This document shows positions 6,300 to 13,422 of a stretch of 24,495 nucleotides of DNA, piece by piece. The notes beneath the pieces are model-generated. The model did not search any database, had not been told where the DNA came from, and saw only the letters and a program-made list of their open reading frames with translations. The stretch comes from an uncultured Methanofollis sp. (GTDB lineage: Archaea; Halobacteriota; Methanomicrobia; Methanomicrobiales; Methanofollaceae). A program made the position numbers and the translations under genes. How positions within the stretch are numbered: position 1 is the first letter of the stretch; each line of letters starts with the position of its first letter. Where the stretch lies: positions 1 through 24,495 of the forward strand of contig NZ_CALFSA010000060.1 of assembly GCF_937919355.1 (NCBI RefSeq). Reading direction: 5' to 3'.

Positions 6300-8114
6300 T
6301 TATCTTCCGCCGACGCCTCCTCCGCCGAAACCACCGCCTCCTCCAAAGCCTCCTCCTCCGCCGAAACCACCGCCGCCACCGCTCGACGGCGGGGAGAAGG
6401 CGACGATCGGGACGAAGGCGATGTGCATGTTGGAATAGAGGGGCATGCCCGCCTCTTCAAAGCTGATGTTCAGGTCCTTCATCGCTTCTTCGACTTTGTC
6501 GCCGACACCGAGGGCGGTGCCGTAGACCAACCACTCGCCCCACATCGAGACGTCCTCAGGGGTGTACTTCCTGATCTGCGCGAGGTCGGAGAGAAAATGA
6601 GCGAAGGCGTCCCACTCCAGTTTCTCCCTGTAGTGCTCGTCCTTCCAGTGCCCGAAGAGGGTGGAGGGGAAGGCGAGGGCGATGACCACCTCGATGACGG
6701 CTGCCACCGCAAGGAGGATCGCCGGCACGGCGATGTATTCAGTCGCCGGGGCAAGGACGATGACAAGGATGCCGAGGCCGAGGAGGAGAAGGCCGGGGAA
6801 GAGGAGCGGGGCGACAAAGCCCCGGCCGTCCACTGCATATTTCGTCGTGATCGAGGTGTCCACGCTGCTCTGGAGGGCTTTCAGACTGCTCTGGAACTGA
6901 GTGATCGTCGTCTCAGCCGTGGTGTCGTGTGCCGCCCTGGCCGCAAGGGTTTCGAGAGTGGCGCTGTCGAAGGTCCCGCCTTTCGTGAGGTTGGAGAGAT
7001 AGGTGAGCACCCGCTGCTCGTACCTGTCGTCCGAACTCGTGCTGTTGACGGTGATCAGCACGCCCTTCCCTTCGGGCTTCTCCTTGATCGTCACCGCGCC
7101 CTTCCTGTGGAGGTCGAGCACTGTCGCGTAAAACCCGTCTTCGTCGAACTCGTTCACGTCGCCCTTGAAGAGGAGGTTCACCTGCCAGGGCTTGAGGGAG
7201 GTGTTCGGCGTGACACTGAGGTATTCAGGGACAGTGTAGCCGTTCTCCTGCCCGTACCTGCGGTACACCCAGAAGAGGATAAGGGGGAGCGCGAGGACAA
7301 GCAGGATGGCAAGTGCATACAGTCCTGAGGCCGCCTGGTACGGGAGGTTGTACCAGAAAGCACCCGACTCTGTCTGCCCCCTGACATCGTCCACCTGCCG
7401 CGGGAACCCGTCTATCCTCTGCTCAGCGCCGGCAGGCAGGAGGAGTTCCACGGCGACCGGGTCGTTCCCCGATGCCGTCCCGGTGATCGTCACGGTGCCG
7501 CCGTCCCTCTCGACCGCAAGGCCGGGGGGATAGGCGTACACGGCCTCAATCCCCTGCCAGTCGGGGAGGGTGATCGTGAGGTGGCGGTAGGGAATGTGCT
7601 CTCTCACGAGTTTGATGTTCACGTGGGTGGCGGTGCTGTCGTACTCGATAGGGGGCCTGACCTGGAAGGTGTACTCGACGGTGTACGTCCCGGCGGCGAA
7701 GTACCCGGGGTTATAGATGCCGACCTCGTTCGGGTTTGCCGCGTCCCTGATGAAGGCCTTCTCAGACGCGGATGCACCCGGAGAAGCGGTGATCCCGCCG
7801 GAGGCGTCCTTCGCGTAGCCGATGACACCCGCAGGCACGTCCATGCCGACGTACCTGATGTGCGGCACCGAACCGTCAGAGAAGAGGAGGGGGTCATCGA
7901 AGTAGCGGTAGAGCATCCTGTACTCTCCGTCGGCATTCACCTCGTAGGTGTACCTCTCTACCAGCGTTCCGTTCTCGAAGAGAGTCGCCTGGTAATCGTC
8001 GACGACAAGGTCGCCCTCAAGGAGGGGGGGTAGGATGACCGCGGCACCAGCCGCGAGAAGACCGACAAAAAGGGTGATGATGACCAGGGCAGCGATCTGC
8101 CTGTTTTCGCCCAA
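6300..8114 (-). CDS. DUF2207 membrane protein with glycine-rich tail
   Basis: A 604-residue membrane protein. A signal-anchor lies at residues 8-29. An extracytoplasmic beta-rich DUF2207 domain spans about 35-235 and includes YTYEVNADGEYRMLYRYF and NVGIYNPGYF-like segments. A membrane helix is at about 265-284, and a cytoplasmic region spans about 290-430 with a winged-helix-like piece (DEDGFYATVLDLHRKGAVTIKE). Two further helices lie at about 433-455 and 460-483, and the conserved region KYTPEDVSMWGEWLVYGTALG is at 516-536. The last 27 residues are nearly all glycine and phenylalanine. The function is not established. The start is TTG 8114, supported by GAGGTGA six bases upstream, and only 11 bases separate it from the lemA stop. 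The two are surely co-transcribed, as is usual for LemA/DUF2207 pairs. Confidence 0.85.
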   Translation of the reverse strand: MGENRQIAALVIITLFVGLLAAGAAVILPPLLEGDLVVDDYQATLFENGTLVERYTYEVNADGEYRMLYRYFDDPLLFSDGSVPHIRYVGMDVPAGVIGYAKDASGGITASPGASASEKAFIRDAANPNEVGIYNPGYFAAGTYTVEYTFQVRPPIEYDSTATHVNIKLVREHIPYRHLTITLPDWQGIEAVYAYPPGLAVERDGGTVTITGTASGNDPVAVELLLPAGAEQRIDGFPRQVDDVRGQTESGAFWYNLPYQAASGLYALAILLVLALPLILFWVYRRYGQENGYTVPEYLSVTPNTSLKPWQVNLLFKGDVNEFDEDGFYATVLDLHRKGAVTIKEKPEGKGVLITVNSTSSDDRYEQRVLTYLSNLTKGGTFDSATLETLAARAAHDTTAETTITQFQSSLKALQSSVDTSITTKYAVDGRGFVAPLLFPGLLLLGLGILVIVLAPATEYIAVPAILLAVAAVIEVVIALAFPSTLFGHWKDEHYREKLEWDAFAHFLSDLAQIRKYTPEDVSMWGEWLVYGTALGVGDKVEEAMKDLNISFEEAGMPLYSNMHIAFVPIVAFSPPSSGGGGGFGGGGGFGGGGGFGGGGVGGR

Positions 8115-8125
8115 CCTCAGTCACC

Positions 8126-8689
8126 TCAGAACTCGATCTTCGGCGCCTTCTCGATTTCTTTCTCGAACTCGAGATATTCAAGTTTCTTCACGTGGATGAG
8201 GGAGGCGACGATGTTGGACGGGATCGTCTCTGTCATGGTGTTGAGTTGCTGGGCGATGTTGTTGTAGGTGTAGCGCTGGCGGGCGATCTCGTCCTCGATG
8301 TTCCTGATGGAGGTCATCAGTTCAGAGACTGTTGCCTGGGTCTTGAGGTCGGGGTAGGCCTCGGCGACCGCAAAGAGTCTGCCGATGATCGAGCGCGACT
8401 GCCTCTCGACCTCGTTGAGGTCGCCGGGGTCGGCCTTGCCAACGCCTGCCCGCATTGCGGTGACCTGGGTGAGGGTTTCCTTCTCGAAGGAGGCATAACT
8501 CTTCACAGACCCGAGGAGTTGCTCGATCTGGTCGAGTCTCTTCTTCATGGCGACGCGGATCTGGCCGAGGGTTGCCTCGCCTGAGTTCTTCAGGTTCATG
8601 AAGCGGTTGTAGATACTGATAAACCAGCCGACAAGGACGATCAGCACGATCGCAATGACGGCGATGAGGATGATGGTACCGAAATCCAT
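8126..8689 (-). CDS. LemA family protein
   Basis: A 187-residue LemA protein. One N-terminal membrane helix (residues 4-26, IILIAVIAIVLIVLVGWFI) is followed by the family core: YNRFMNLKNSGEATLGQIRVAMKKRLDQIEQLL, a long helix around SYASFEKETLTQVTAMR, SRSIIGRLFAVAEAYPDLK, and the conserved YNNIAQQLNTMTETIPSNIVA. (The first core segment and the helix are given as key pieces, not full sequence.) LemA proteins are small helical-bundle membrane proteins of unsettled role, often encoded next to DUF2207 or TPM-domain proteins, as here. ATG 8689 is preceded by AAGGTGA. That Shine-Dalgarno is half of a perfect inverted repeat at 8693-8706. Confidence 0.92.
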   Translation of the reverse strand: MDFGTIILIAVIAIVLIVLVGWFISIYNRFMNLKNSGEATLGQIRVAMKKRLDQIEQLLGSVKSYASFEKETLTQVTAMRAGVGKADPGDLNEVERQSRSIIGRLFAVAEAYPDLKTQATVSELMTSIRNIEDEIARQRYTYNNIAQQLNTMTETIPSNIVASLIHVKKLEYLEFEKEIEKAPKIEF

Positions 8690-8692
8690 CTA

Positions 8693-8706
8693 TTCACCTT
8701 GGTGAA
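8693..8706. promoter_or_regulatory. Palindrome overlapping the lemA ribosome binding site
   Basis: The sequence TTCACC-TT-GGTGAA is a perfect inverted repeat with a 2-base centre. It covers the lemA Shine-Dalgarno and, judged from the TATA-like box at about 8728-8738, would lie at the transcription start. The centre is too small for an RNA hairpin loop, so an operator for a dimeric regulator is the more natural reading. Inference. Confidence 0.35.
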
Positions 8707-8725
8707 ACGTCGCTCTGTCCGGATA

Positions 8726-8740
8726 AGAATATATGTATTC
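8726..8740 (-). promoter_or_regulatory. Putative TATA promoter for lemA-DUF2207
   Basis: The minus strand reads GAATACATATATTCTT. The A+T-rich core lies about 40-50 bases upstream of ATG 8689, giving a short leader of roughly 15-20 bases. Inference from composition and spacing. Confidence 0.35.
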
Positions 8741-8771
8741 TCGGGCTTTGTAGAAACCCTCATAATTGGAT

Positions 8772-8813
8772 CAATGGATCCCCGATCCCATGAAGAGGTA
8801 CACGGATCCATTG
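8772..8813. repeat. 10-bp perfect inverted repeat
   Basis: CAATGGATCC at 8772-8781 is exactly repeated in inverse orientation as GGATCCATTG at 8804-8813, with 22 bases between. It lies upstream of the lemA promoter and next to repeat element copy B. It may be a regulatory site or a remnant end of a small mobile element. Confidence 0.5.
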
Positions 8814-8829
8814 CCTTCCTCACGATCTA

Positions 8830-8969
8830 GCCGGGGGACTACGCCCCCGCCCTCGAAGACTTCGTCTTCTCGACTAGACTCCCTCCGGTCGTCAGCGAAG
8901 ACCTATCGGTCTTCTTGAACTCGCTGACGCTCGCAACTCGAAGACGGAGTCTTCAAGGCAGCCCCCCGG
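8830..8969. repeat. Hairpin-rich modular intergenic element, copy B
   Basis: The element starts with GCCGGGGGACTAC (8830-8842), as in copy A. It is followed by CTCGAAGACTT...GACTCCCTCCGGTCGTC (8852-8893), then a hairpin GAAGACC-TATC-GGTCTTC (8897-8914), then CTTGAACTCGCTGACGCTCG (8914-8933), then a hairpin GAAGAC-GGA-GTCTTC (8940-8954), ending GCCCCCCGG (8961-8969). The CCGGGGG head and CCCCCGG tail are inverted terminal repeats. Compared with copy A (3985-4077) the two modules are swapped, and stem sequences differ while pairing is kept. Confidence 0.75.
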
Positions 8970-9074
8970 ACCAAGCACTTCTGAATAGAATTTCTCTCCC
9001 TATCGCTTCAGGAAGTACTTTCCCGCGAGGGTTTCTTCAGGGCCTATTCTCGCGGTCTTCCTGATGGGGGGGGT

Positions 9075-9100
9075 GGGAAGACCCCACCTGCGGGGTTCCC
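9075..9100 (-). terminator. Putative terminator hairpin after the substrate-binding-protein gene
   Basis: On the minus strand, about 20-35 bases downstream of the stop at 9117, an ACCCC...GGGGT stem with a six-base loop is followed by TCTTCCC. It is moderately U-rich only, so termination here is uncertain. Confidence 0.3.
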
Positions 9101-9116
9101 GGTATAAGAGGATCAG

Positions 9117-10169
9117 TTACTCGCGGCGCCGGAGGAGGGTGCCGGCGGCGGCGAGTGCGGCGAACCCTGTGAAGGCGCTGAATCCCGGTGCGGGTGGTGC
9201 GGTGGTCGTCGTAGTCCCGGTCGCCGGGAAGAGTTCGGGGTGGACGGTTGCGGCGACGTCTTCAAGGGCGTCGGCGATCCTGGGACCGCCCCTGTCCATG
9301 GTGTCCGACTCGACAATATGGACCCGCCCCTCCTTCACGGCCTTGAGGTTCTGGAAACGCGGTTCTTTCATGAAGGACTGGTAGATGAGGTCTTCACCCT
9401 CCCCGCCCATACCTGTCCCTGAGTTTACGAGAATGACATCGGGGTCGGCCGTGATGATCCTCTCCATGTCCACGACCTGCCAGCCTTCCACATCAGAAAA
9501 GGTGTTCTCGCCGCCGGCAAGCCTGATCATCTCGTCCTGGAAGGTGTTGTTGCCGCTCACCCAGACTGGTTCGTACCACATTACGTGGACGACCCCCGGT
9601 TTTTCTGTGGCATCTGCCATCTTCTCTCTGACGGCCTCGATCCTGTCTTCGATGCCACCGGCAAGAGACGCCGCTTCTTTCTCCGCGCCGGTGGCTTTTC
9701 CGACAAGCCTGATGTCCATGAGGGTGCCGTCGACGGAGTCGGGTTTGAGGGCGACGACTGTGAGACCGAGTCCTCTCATCCGCTCTATCGTCTCCTCTGT
9801 GTTGCCGTAGGCGGCGACGACGAGGTCAGGTCGTGCCGTGATGACCTGTTCGATGTTCACGGTGGCGTACCCGCCCACCTTCGGTTTTTCGGTCGCTTCT
9901 GCCGGGTAGTTGCAGTAGTCGGTCACGCCGACCACCCGGTCGCCGAGGCCGAGCGCAAAGAGGATCTCGGTGTTTGCCGGGGCGAGGGAGACGATCCGCC
10001 GGGGTTCGGTGTTGATGGTGACCGTGGTGCCGAAGTCGTCGGTGACGGTCACCGGTTGCCACTCCGGAGATGTTCCGGCGATATCTGGTGCCCCTGTCTC
10101 TGCTGAGGCCGGGACAGCGGCCAGTATCAGGAGTATACAGGCAATGCCTGCAGGAAGGAGGAATTTCAT
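9117..10169 (-). CDS. btuF: ABC transporter substrate-binding protein (BtuF/FecB type) with PGF-CTERM
   Basis: A 350-residue extracytoplasmic binding protein of the TroA/BtuF class, which captures cobamides or ferric chelates and delivers them to the permease. A signal peptide (about residues 1-24, ending PASAE) has no lipobox cysteine. The binding domain shows RRIVSLAPANTEILFALGLGDRVVGV, RPDLVVAAYGNTEETIERM, VVHVMWYEPVWVSG, and ADPDVILVNSG. The C-terminus has a Thr-rich linker (TGTTTTTAPPA), then PGFSAFTGF, a hydrophobic stretch and RRRE, which is the archaeosortase-processed PGF-CTERM signal. ATG 10169 was chosen over the upstream GTG because GTGATC there pairs with the 16S tail. It is divergent from the permease operon. 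The cobamide substrate is inferred from family and neighbours; iron chelate is the alternative. Confidence 0.8.
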   Translation of the reverse strand: MKFLLPAGIACILLILAAVPASAETGAPDIAGTSPEWQPVTVTDDFGTTVTINTEPRRIVSLAPANTEILFALGLGDRVVGVTDYCNYPAEATEKPKVGGYATVNIEQVITARPDLVVAAYGNTEETIERMRGLGLTVVALKPDSVDGTLMDIRLVGKATGAEKEAASLAGGIEDRIEAVREKMADATEKPGVVHVMWYEPVWVSGNNTFQDEMIRLAGGENTFSDVEGWQVVDMERIITADPDVILVNSGTGMGGEGEDLIYQSFMKEPRFQNLKAVKEGRVHIVESDTMDRGGPRIADALEDVAATVHPELFPATGTTTTTAPPAPGFSAFTGFAALAAAGTLLRRRE

Positions 10170-10391
10170 TATGATCACTGTCTTGTAAAGTTATGTGGTG
10201 TTAATACAATATTATGTTATCACGTGTTGCGGACACGCCCCCCTCTCTTTGCCCGTGCATGTGTATCTGCGCTGTCTCTCTCCGGAGTCCGGACCGGATG
10301 GGTTCTATCATCGGTGTATCCCTCTTCCCTGCCTGCGGCGTCCCCTCATCTTTAGGTAACTTTATTTTTTTTAAAGTAAAATCATTGGATA
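10170..10391. promoter_or_regulatory. Divergent regulatory region between binding protein and permease operon
   Basis: This gap holds both promoters. On the minus strand CATAATATTG (about 10207-10217) is a likely TATA box for the binding-protein gene, and it overlaps a TAATA-CAA-TATTA inverted repeat (10202-10214). On the plus side a perfect inverted repeat ACTTTA-N7-TAAAGT (10359-10377, spacer all T) overlaps the A+T-rich segment expected to be the permease promoter, with TTTAGGTAAC just upstream. These look like regulator sites, but no regulator gene is in view. I see no cobalamin-riboswitch-like structure. Confidence 0.4.
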
Positions 10392-11351
10392 TTGTCGACT
10401 ATACCATCCCGTACCCCGGTCGTGCTGATGGCCCTCATGCTGTTTCTTTGTGTGAGTGTCATCCTTGCAACAACCATCGGGTCGAGCGGCCTCTCTCTCC
10501 TTGACCTGGACCCTGCAACGATCTGGATGCTCCTCTTTGACTACCGCCTCCCCCGCGTGCTTGCGGCCGTCCTTGTCGGTGCCGGACTCGCCGCCGCAGG
10601 TGCGGCGATGCAGGGACTTTTCCGGAATTCCATGGCCGACCCCTATATCATCGGCACCTCCTCCGGCGGCGCTCTCGGTGCGGCCGCCTCCATCGTCTTT
10701 CTTGCAGGTGCAGGGATACCGGTCTTTGCCTTTGTCGGCGCCACCGCCTCGACAATCGTCGTCTATCTCATATCCCGACGTGACGGCCGGGTCGGAGTTG
10801 AGACTCTCCTCCTCTCCGGGATCGCAGTCTCGCTCTTCCTGGCGTCGCTCCTCTCGCTTTTGATGTACATCGCCGGCCAGAGCCTCCACCAGATCGTCTT
10901 CTGGCTCATGGGGGGTTTCTGGAATATCTCCTGGGACGATGTCGGCATCGCCTCCGTTATCCTGATCGGATGTTTCGGCCTCTTTCTCTGTGGACGTGAC
11001 CTGAACGTCATCTCCCTCGGGGATGAGGACGCGGTCCACCTCGGCGTCGATGTCGAGAGACTGAAGGTCGCCCTCCTCCTCATCTCCTCGTTTATCACCG
11101 GGATCGCGGTCTCGGTCGCGGGTGCCATCGGCTTTATCGGACTCATCACGCCGCATGTAATGCGCCTCATCGTCGGGCCCGACCACCGGGTGCTCATCCC
11201 CGCTTCCATGATGGCCGGCGCCATTCTCCTCCTCTGGGCAGACACCTTCGCCCGAACCCTCTTCCCCTCTGAGATCCCGGTCGGCATCGTCACGTCGTTC
11301 TTCGGCGCACCTTTCTTCATCTATCTCCTCCGGAGCAGGACACGGACATGA
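10392..11351 (+). CDS. btuC: FecCD/BtuC-type ABC transporter permease
   Basis: A membrane permease of up to 319 residues of the cobamide/siderophore importer class. It contains about ten hydrophobic segments and the family motifs LPRVLAAVLVGAGLAAAGAAMQ, FRNSMADPYIIGTSSGGALGA, and near the C-terminus GAIGFIGLITPHVMRLIVGPDHR, which includes the cytoplasmic helix that couples to the ATPase. (Motifs are quoted in shortened form.) The start is uncertain: TTG 10392 is the first start-like codon after an in-frame stop at 10377, GTG 10422 and ATG 10428 are alternatives, and none has a good Shine-Dalgarno. The stop codon overlaps the ATPase start as ATGA, so the two are translationally coupled. Confidence 0.87.
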   Translation: MSTIPSRTPVVLMALMLFLCVSVILATTIGSSGLSLLDLDPATIWMLLFDYRLPRVLAAVLVGAGLAAAGAAMQGLFRNSMADPYIIGTSSGGALGAAASIVFLAGAGIPVFAFVGATASTIVVYLISRRDGRVGVETLLLSGIAVSLFLASLLSLLMYIAGQSLHQIVFWLMGGFWNISWDDVGIASVILIGCFGLFLCGRDLNVISLGDEDAVHLGVDVERLKVALLLISSFITGIAVSVAGAIGFIGLITPHVMRLIVGPDHRVLIPASMMAGAILLLWADTFARTLFPSEIPVGIVTSFFGAPFFIYLLRSRTRT

Positions 11352-12616
11352 CAGCAGATATGCTCAGGGCAGAAGACCTCGACGTCGGCTACGGGGACAC
11401 GAAGGTGCTGGAGTCGGTCTCCCTCGCCGTGAACGAGGGGTCCTTCATCGGGATACTGGGGCCGAATGGGTGCGGGAAGACAACTCTCCTGCGCACCCTC
11501 TCCCGCATCCTCAGGCCGGAGGAGGGGACTGTCTCTCTTGACGGGAGGGAGATCGCCGACTACTCGGTCAGGGACCTTGCCACGCGCCTCGGCGTCGTCC
11601 CGCAGGAGACCGGCGTCCCCTTTGCATTCACCGTCCGGGAGATCGTGCTGATGGGCCGCCACCCCTACCTCGGCCCCCTCTCCTCGCTGAAGGAGGAGGA
11701 CTATGCGATCTGCCGCCGTGCGATGGAGCAGACCAGCACTGTCCACCTTGCCGACCGCCTCATCACCGAGATCAGCGGGGGAGAGCGCCAGCGTGTGCTC
11801 ATCGCCCGCGCTCTCGCCCAGCAGCCGAAGGTCCTCCTCCTCGACGAACCGACGTCTCACCTCGACATCAGCCACCAGATCGAGGTCCTCTCCATCATCA
11901 GGGGGCTGACCCCACGCGTCACGGTTATCGGCGTCTTTCACGACCTCAATCTTGCGGCCTGCTTCTGCGACAGGATCGTCCTGATGGAGAAGGGCAGGGT
12001 CGTGGCTGCGGGTGCACCGGAGGAGGTGCTCACCGCCGGTGCCATCAACCAGGTCTTCGGGGTCGGGATGATGGTCAGGACCCACCCCCTCACCGGTCGG
12101 CCGTACCTCGTGCCGCGGTATGATGCGGCACCCACCGCGAATGGCGGCGGTCTGCACGTCCACATAGTCTGCGGAGGGGGCACAGGGGCCGAGACAATGT
12201 ATGCCCTCTCCGCCCGCGGCTACCGCCTCACAGCGGGCGTACTTTCTGCCAATGACTCAGACTGCACGACCGCCGGGGCCCTCGGCATCGAGGTCATCGG
12301 AGAACCCCCCTTCGCCCCGGTGTCACCTGCGTCCTCTGCCGCATATGCCCGCCTCCTCGACGGCGCCGACGCCGTCGTCGTCACCGAGATGCCGGTCGGG
12401 GCGGGGAACATCTCCAACCTCCGGGCCCTCACCGGGCGGCAGGGCCTTCCCATCTTCGTGCTGGCACCTTCGGGGACACCCTTTTCGGAGCGTGACTATA
12501 CGGGAGGGGAGGCGACCGCCATCTTCTCGACCCTCTGCCGTGACGGTGCCGTGGCTGTCAGGAGCGTCCCTGAACTCCTCGAAAAACTGGGAGACCTGGC
12601 GGCGGTCGGGGAATGA
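11348..12616 (+). CDS. btuD: BtuD-type ABC ATPase with extra C-terminal domain
   Basis: A 422-residue protein. Residues 1 to about 255 are a full ABC ATPase: Walker A GPNGCGKTT (38-46), Q-loop VVPQETGVPFAF, signature ISGGERQRV (142-150), Walker B VLLLDEPTS (162-170), and H-loop histidine 198. Residues about 268-422 form an extra Rossmann-like domain beginning HVHIVCGGGTGAETMYAL, with DADAVVVTEMP-like (GADAVVVTEMPVG) and LPIFVLAPSG segments. Such extensions occur on archaeal cobalamin and haem-type importer ATPases, and their role is unknown to me. The gene overlaps btuC by ATGA at its start and the TIM-barrel gene by ATGA at its end, so all three form one coupled operon. Confidence 0.87.
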   Translation: MTADMLRAEDLDVGYGDTKVLESVSLAVNEGSFIGILGPNGCGKTTLLRTLSRILRPEEGTVSLDGREIADYSVRDLATRLGVVPQETGVPFAFTVREIVLMGRHPYLGPLSSLKEEDYAICRRAMEQTSTVHLADRLITEISGGERQRVLIARALAQQPKVLLLDEPTSHLDISHQIEVLSIIRGLTPRVTVIGVFHDLNLAACFCDRIVLMEKGRVVAAGAPEEVLTAGAINQVFGVGMMVRTHPLTGRPYLVPRYDAAPTANGGGLHVHIVCGGGTGAETMYALSARGYRLTAGVLSANDSDCTTAGALGIEVIGEPPFAPVSPASSAAYARLLDGADAVVVTEMPVGAGNISNLRALTGRQGLPIFVLAPSGTPFSERDYTGGEATAIFSTLCRDGAVAVRSVPELLEKLGDLAAVGE

Positions 12617-13347
12617 CCGCCTCTCCCGGTGCCTCCACCTACTGTTTCATGGGCCGACCCCTCGGCGAGGCCCTGGAAGCCCTTGCCGGTGTTGTCCCTC
12701 TCGTCGAGATCCTTTCGGACTCCACTCACTCCCTCTTCTCCTGCGCCGACGTCTGCGCCTCCTTCGACCTGAGATATACCGTCCATGCCCCAACCTCAGA
12801 TCTCAACATCGCCACCCCCAACGAGAGGCTGCGGCAGGCGTCGGTGCAGGTCATCGCCGACCTCGCCGGTGTCTGCGACGAGATCGGGGCGGAGAGGCTT
12901 GTGGTCCACCCCGGTTTCTGCATGGAGAGGGGCATATGGGCGGCGTCGGAGGCGGCACTCCTCTCCTCTCTCCATGACCTCTCCCGCCTCCAGGAGGACG
13001 CCGCCGTCACTTTTGCCGTCGAGAACATGGGCTCATGGCCCTGCTGCCACTTCAGGGACCCCGGCCTCCTCCCCGTCCTCGACGACCTCGGCCTCGGCTT
13101 CGCCCTCGACGTCGGCCACGCCCGCCTCACCGGCACCCTCGACGCCTTCCTCAGGGAGGGGAGGCCGGTGCACCTCCACCTCCACGACAACCACGGCACG
13201 ACCGACGAGCACGCCGCCTGCGGTTCAGGGTGCATCGACTTTTCCGCGGTCAGGTCTGCCCTTCCCCCCTCGGCGACGGCCGTCGTCGAGGTTCTGGAAC
13301 CAGCGGCAGTGGGGGAGAGCCTCGCATATCTGGGAAGGGTGTGGTGA
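12613..13347 (+). CDS. TIM-barrel protein of the sugar isomerase / AP endonuclease 2 superfamily
   Basis: A 244-residue single-domain protein with the metal-binding pattern of the AP_endonuc_2/xylose isomerase-like barrel: YTVHAPTSDLN, RLVVHPGF, FAVENMGSW (glutamate ligand), FALDVGHARLTG (aspartate and histidine), VHLHLHDNHGTTDEH (histidines) and AVVEVLEP (C-terminal glutamate). The annotated class isomerises or cleaves phospho-sugars. One member, CbiR, is a cobamide-remodelling enzyme that cuts the nucleotide loop of imported cobamides. Because this gene overlaps the transporter ATPase by ATGA, a cobamide-processing role is plausible, but this is inference from context and fold. A generic sugar-phosphate isomerase remains possible. 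Confidence 0.8.
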   Translation: MTASPGASTYCFMGRPLGEALEALAGVVPLVEILSDSTHSLFSCADVCASFDLRYTVHAPTSDLNIATPNERLRQASVQVIADLAGVCDEIGAERLVVHPGFCMERGIWAASEAALLSSLHDLSRLQEDAAVTFAVENMGSWPCCHFRDPGLLPVLDDLGLGFALDVGHARLTGTLDAFLREGRPVHLHLHDNHGTTDEHAACGSGCIDFSAVRSALPPSATAVVEVLEPAAVGESLAYLGRVW

Positions 13348-13422
13348 GGGTTTTTGTTCTTGAAGGGGGCGGAGTATATTATGGGGTGGTTGCCTGCCTG
13401 AAGACGCAAAAAAAGTGTTAGG
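13348..13422. terminator. Convergent terminator region
   Basis: Between two convergent genes lie a T-rich run for the plus strand (GGGTTTTTGTTCTTG, just after the stop at 13347) and, for the minus strand, seven consecutive T (from AAAAAAA near 13408-13414) shortly after the stop at 13423. Both fit archaeal U-tract termination. Confidence 0.4.

Larger units (their letters stand above)
8690..9116. other. Intergenic region with promoter, inverted repeats and repeat element
   Basis: This 427-base gap holds no gene that I can support. From left to right it contains the lemA leader with the TTCACC-TT-GGTGAA palindrome, a TATA-like stretch at about 8728-8738, a 10-bp inverted repeat (8772-8781 with 8804-8813), the modular hairpin element copy B (8830-8969), and a C/G-rich hairpin near 9079-9096 downstream of the substrate-binding-protein gene. 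Confidence 0.7.

Noticed and set aside
6189..7328. Long plus-strand ORF opposite the DUF2207 gene
   Set aside because: Shadow frame of a G+C-rich gene: charged, low-complexity translation, while the minus strand encodes a recognisable membrane protein.
10170..10391. Cobalamin riboswitch upstream of the permease operon
   Set aside because: The gap is short and A+T-rich, without the conserved B12-box-like sequence; none is expected in archaea of this kind.
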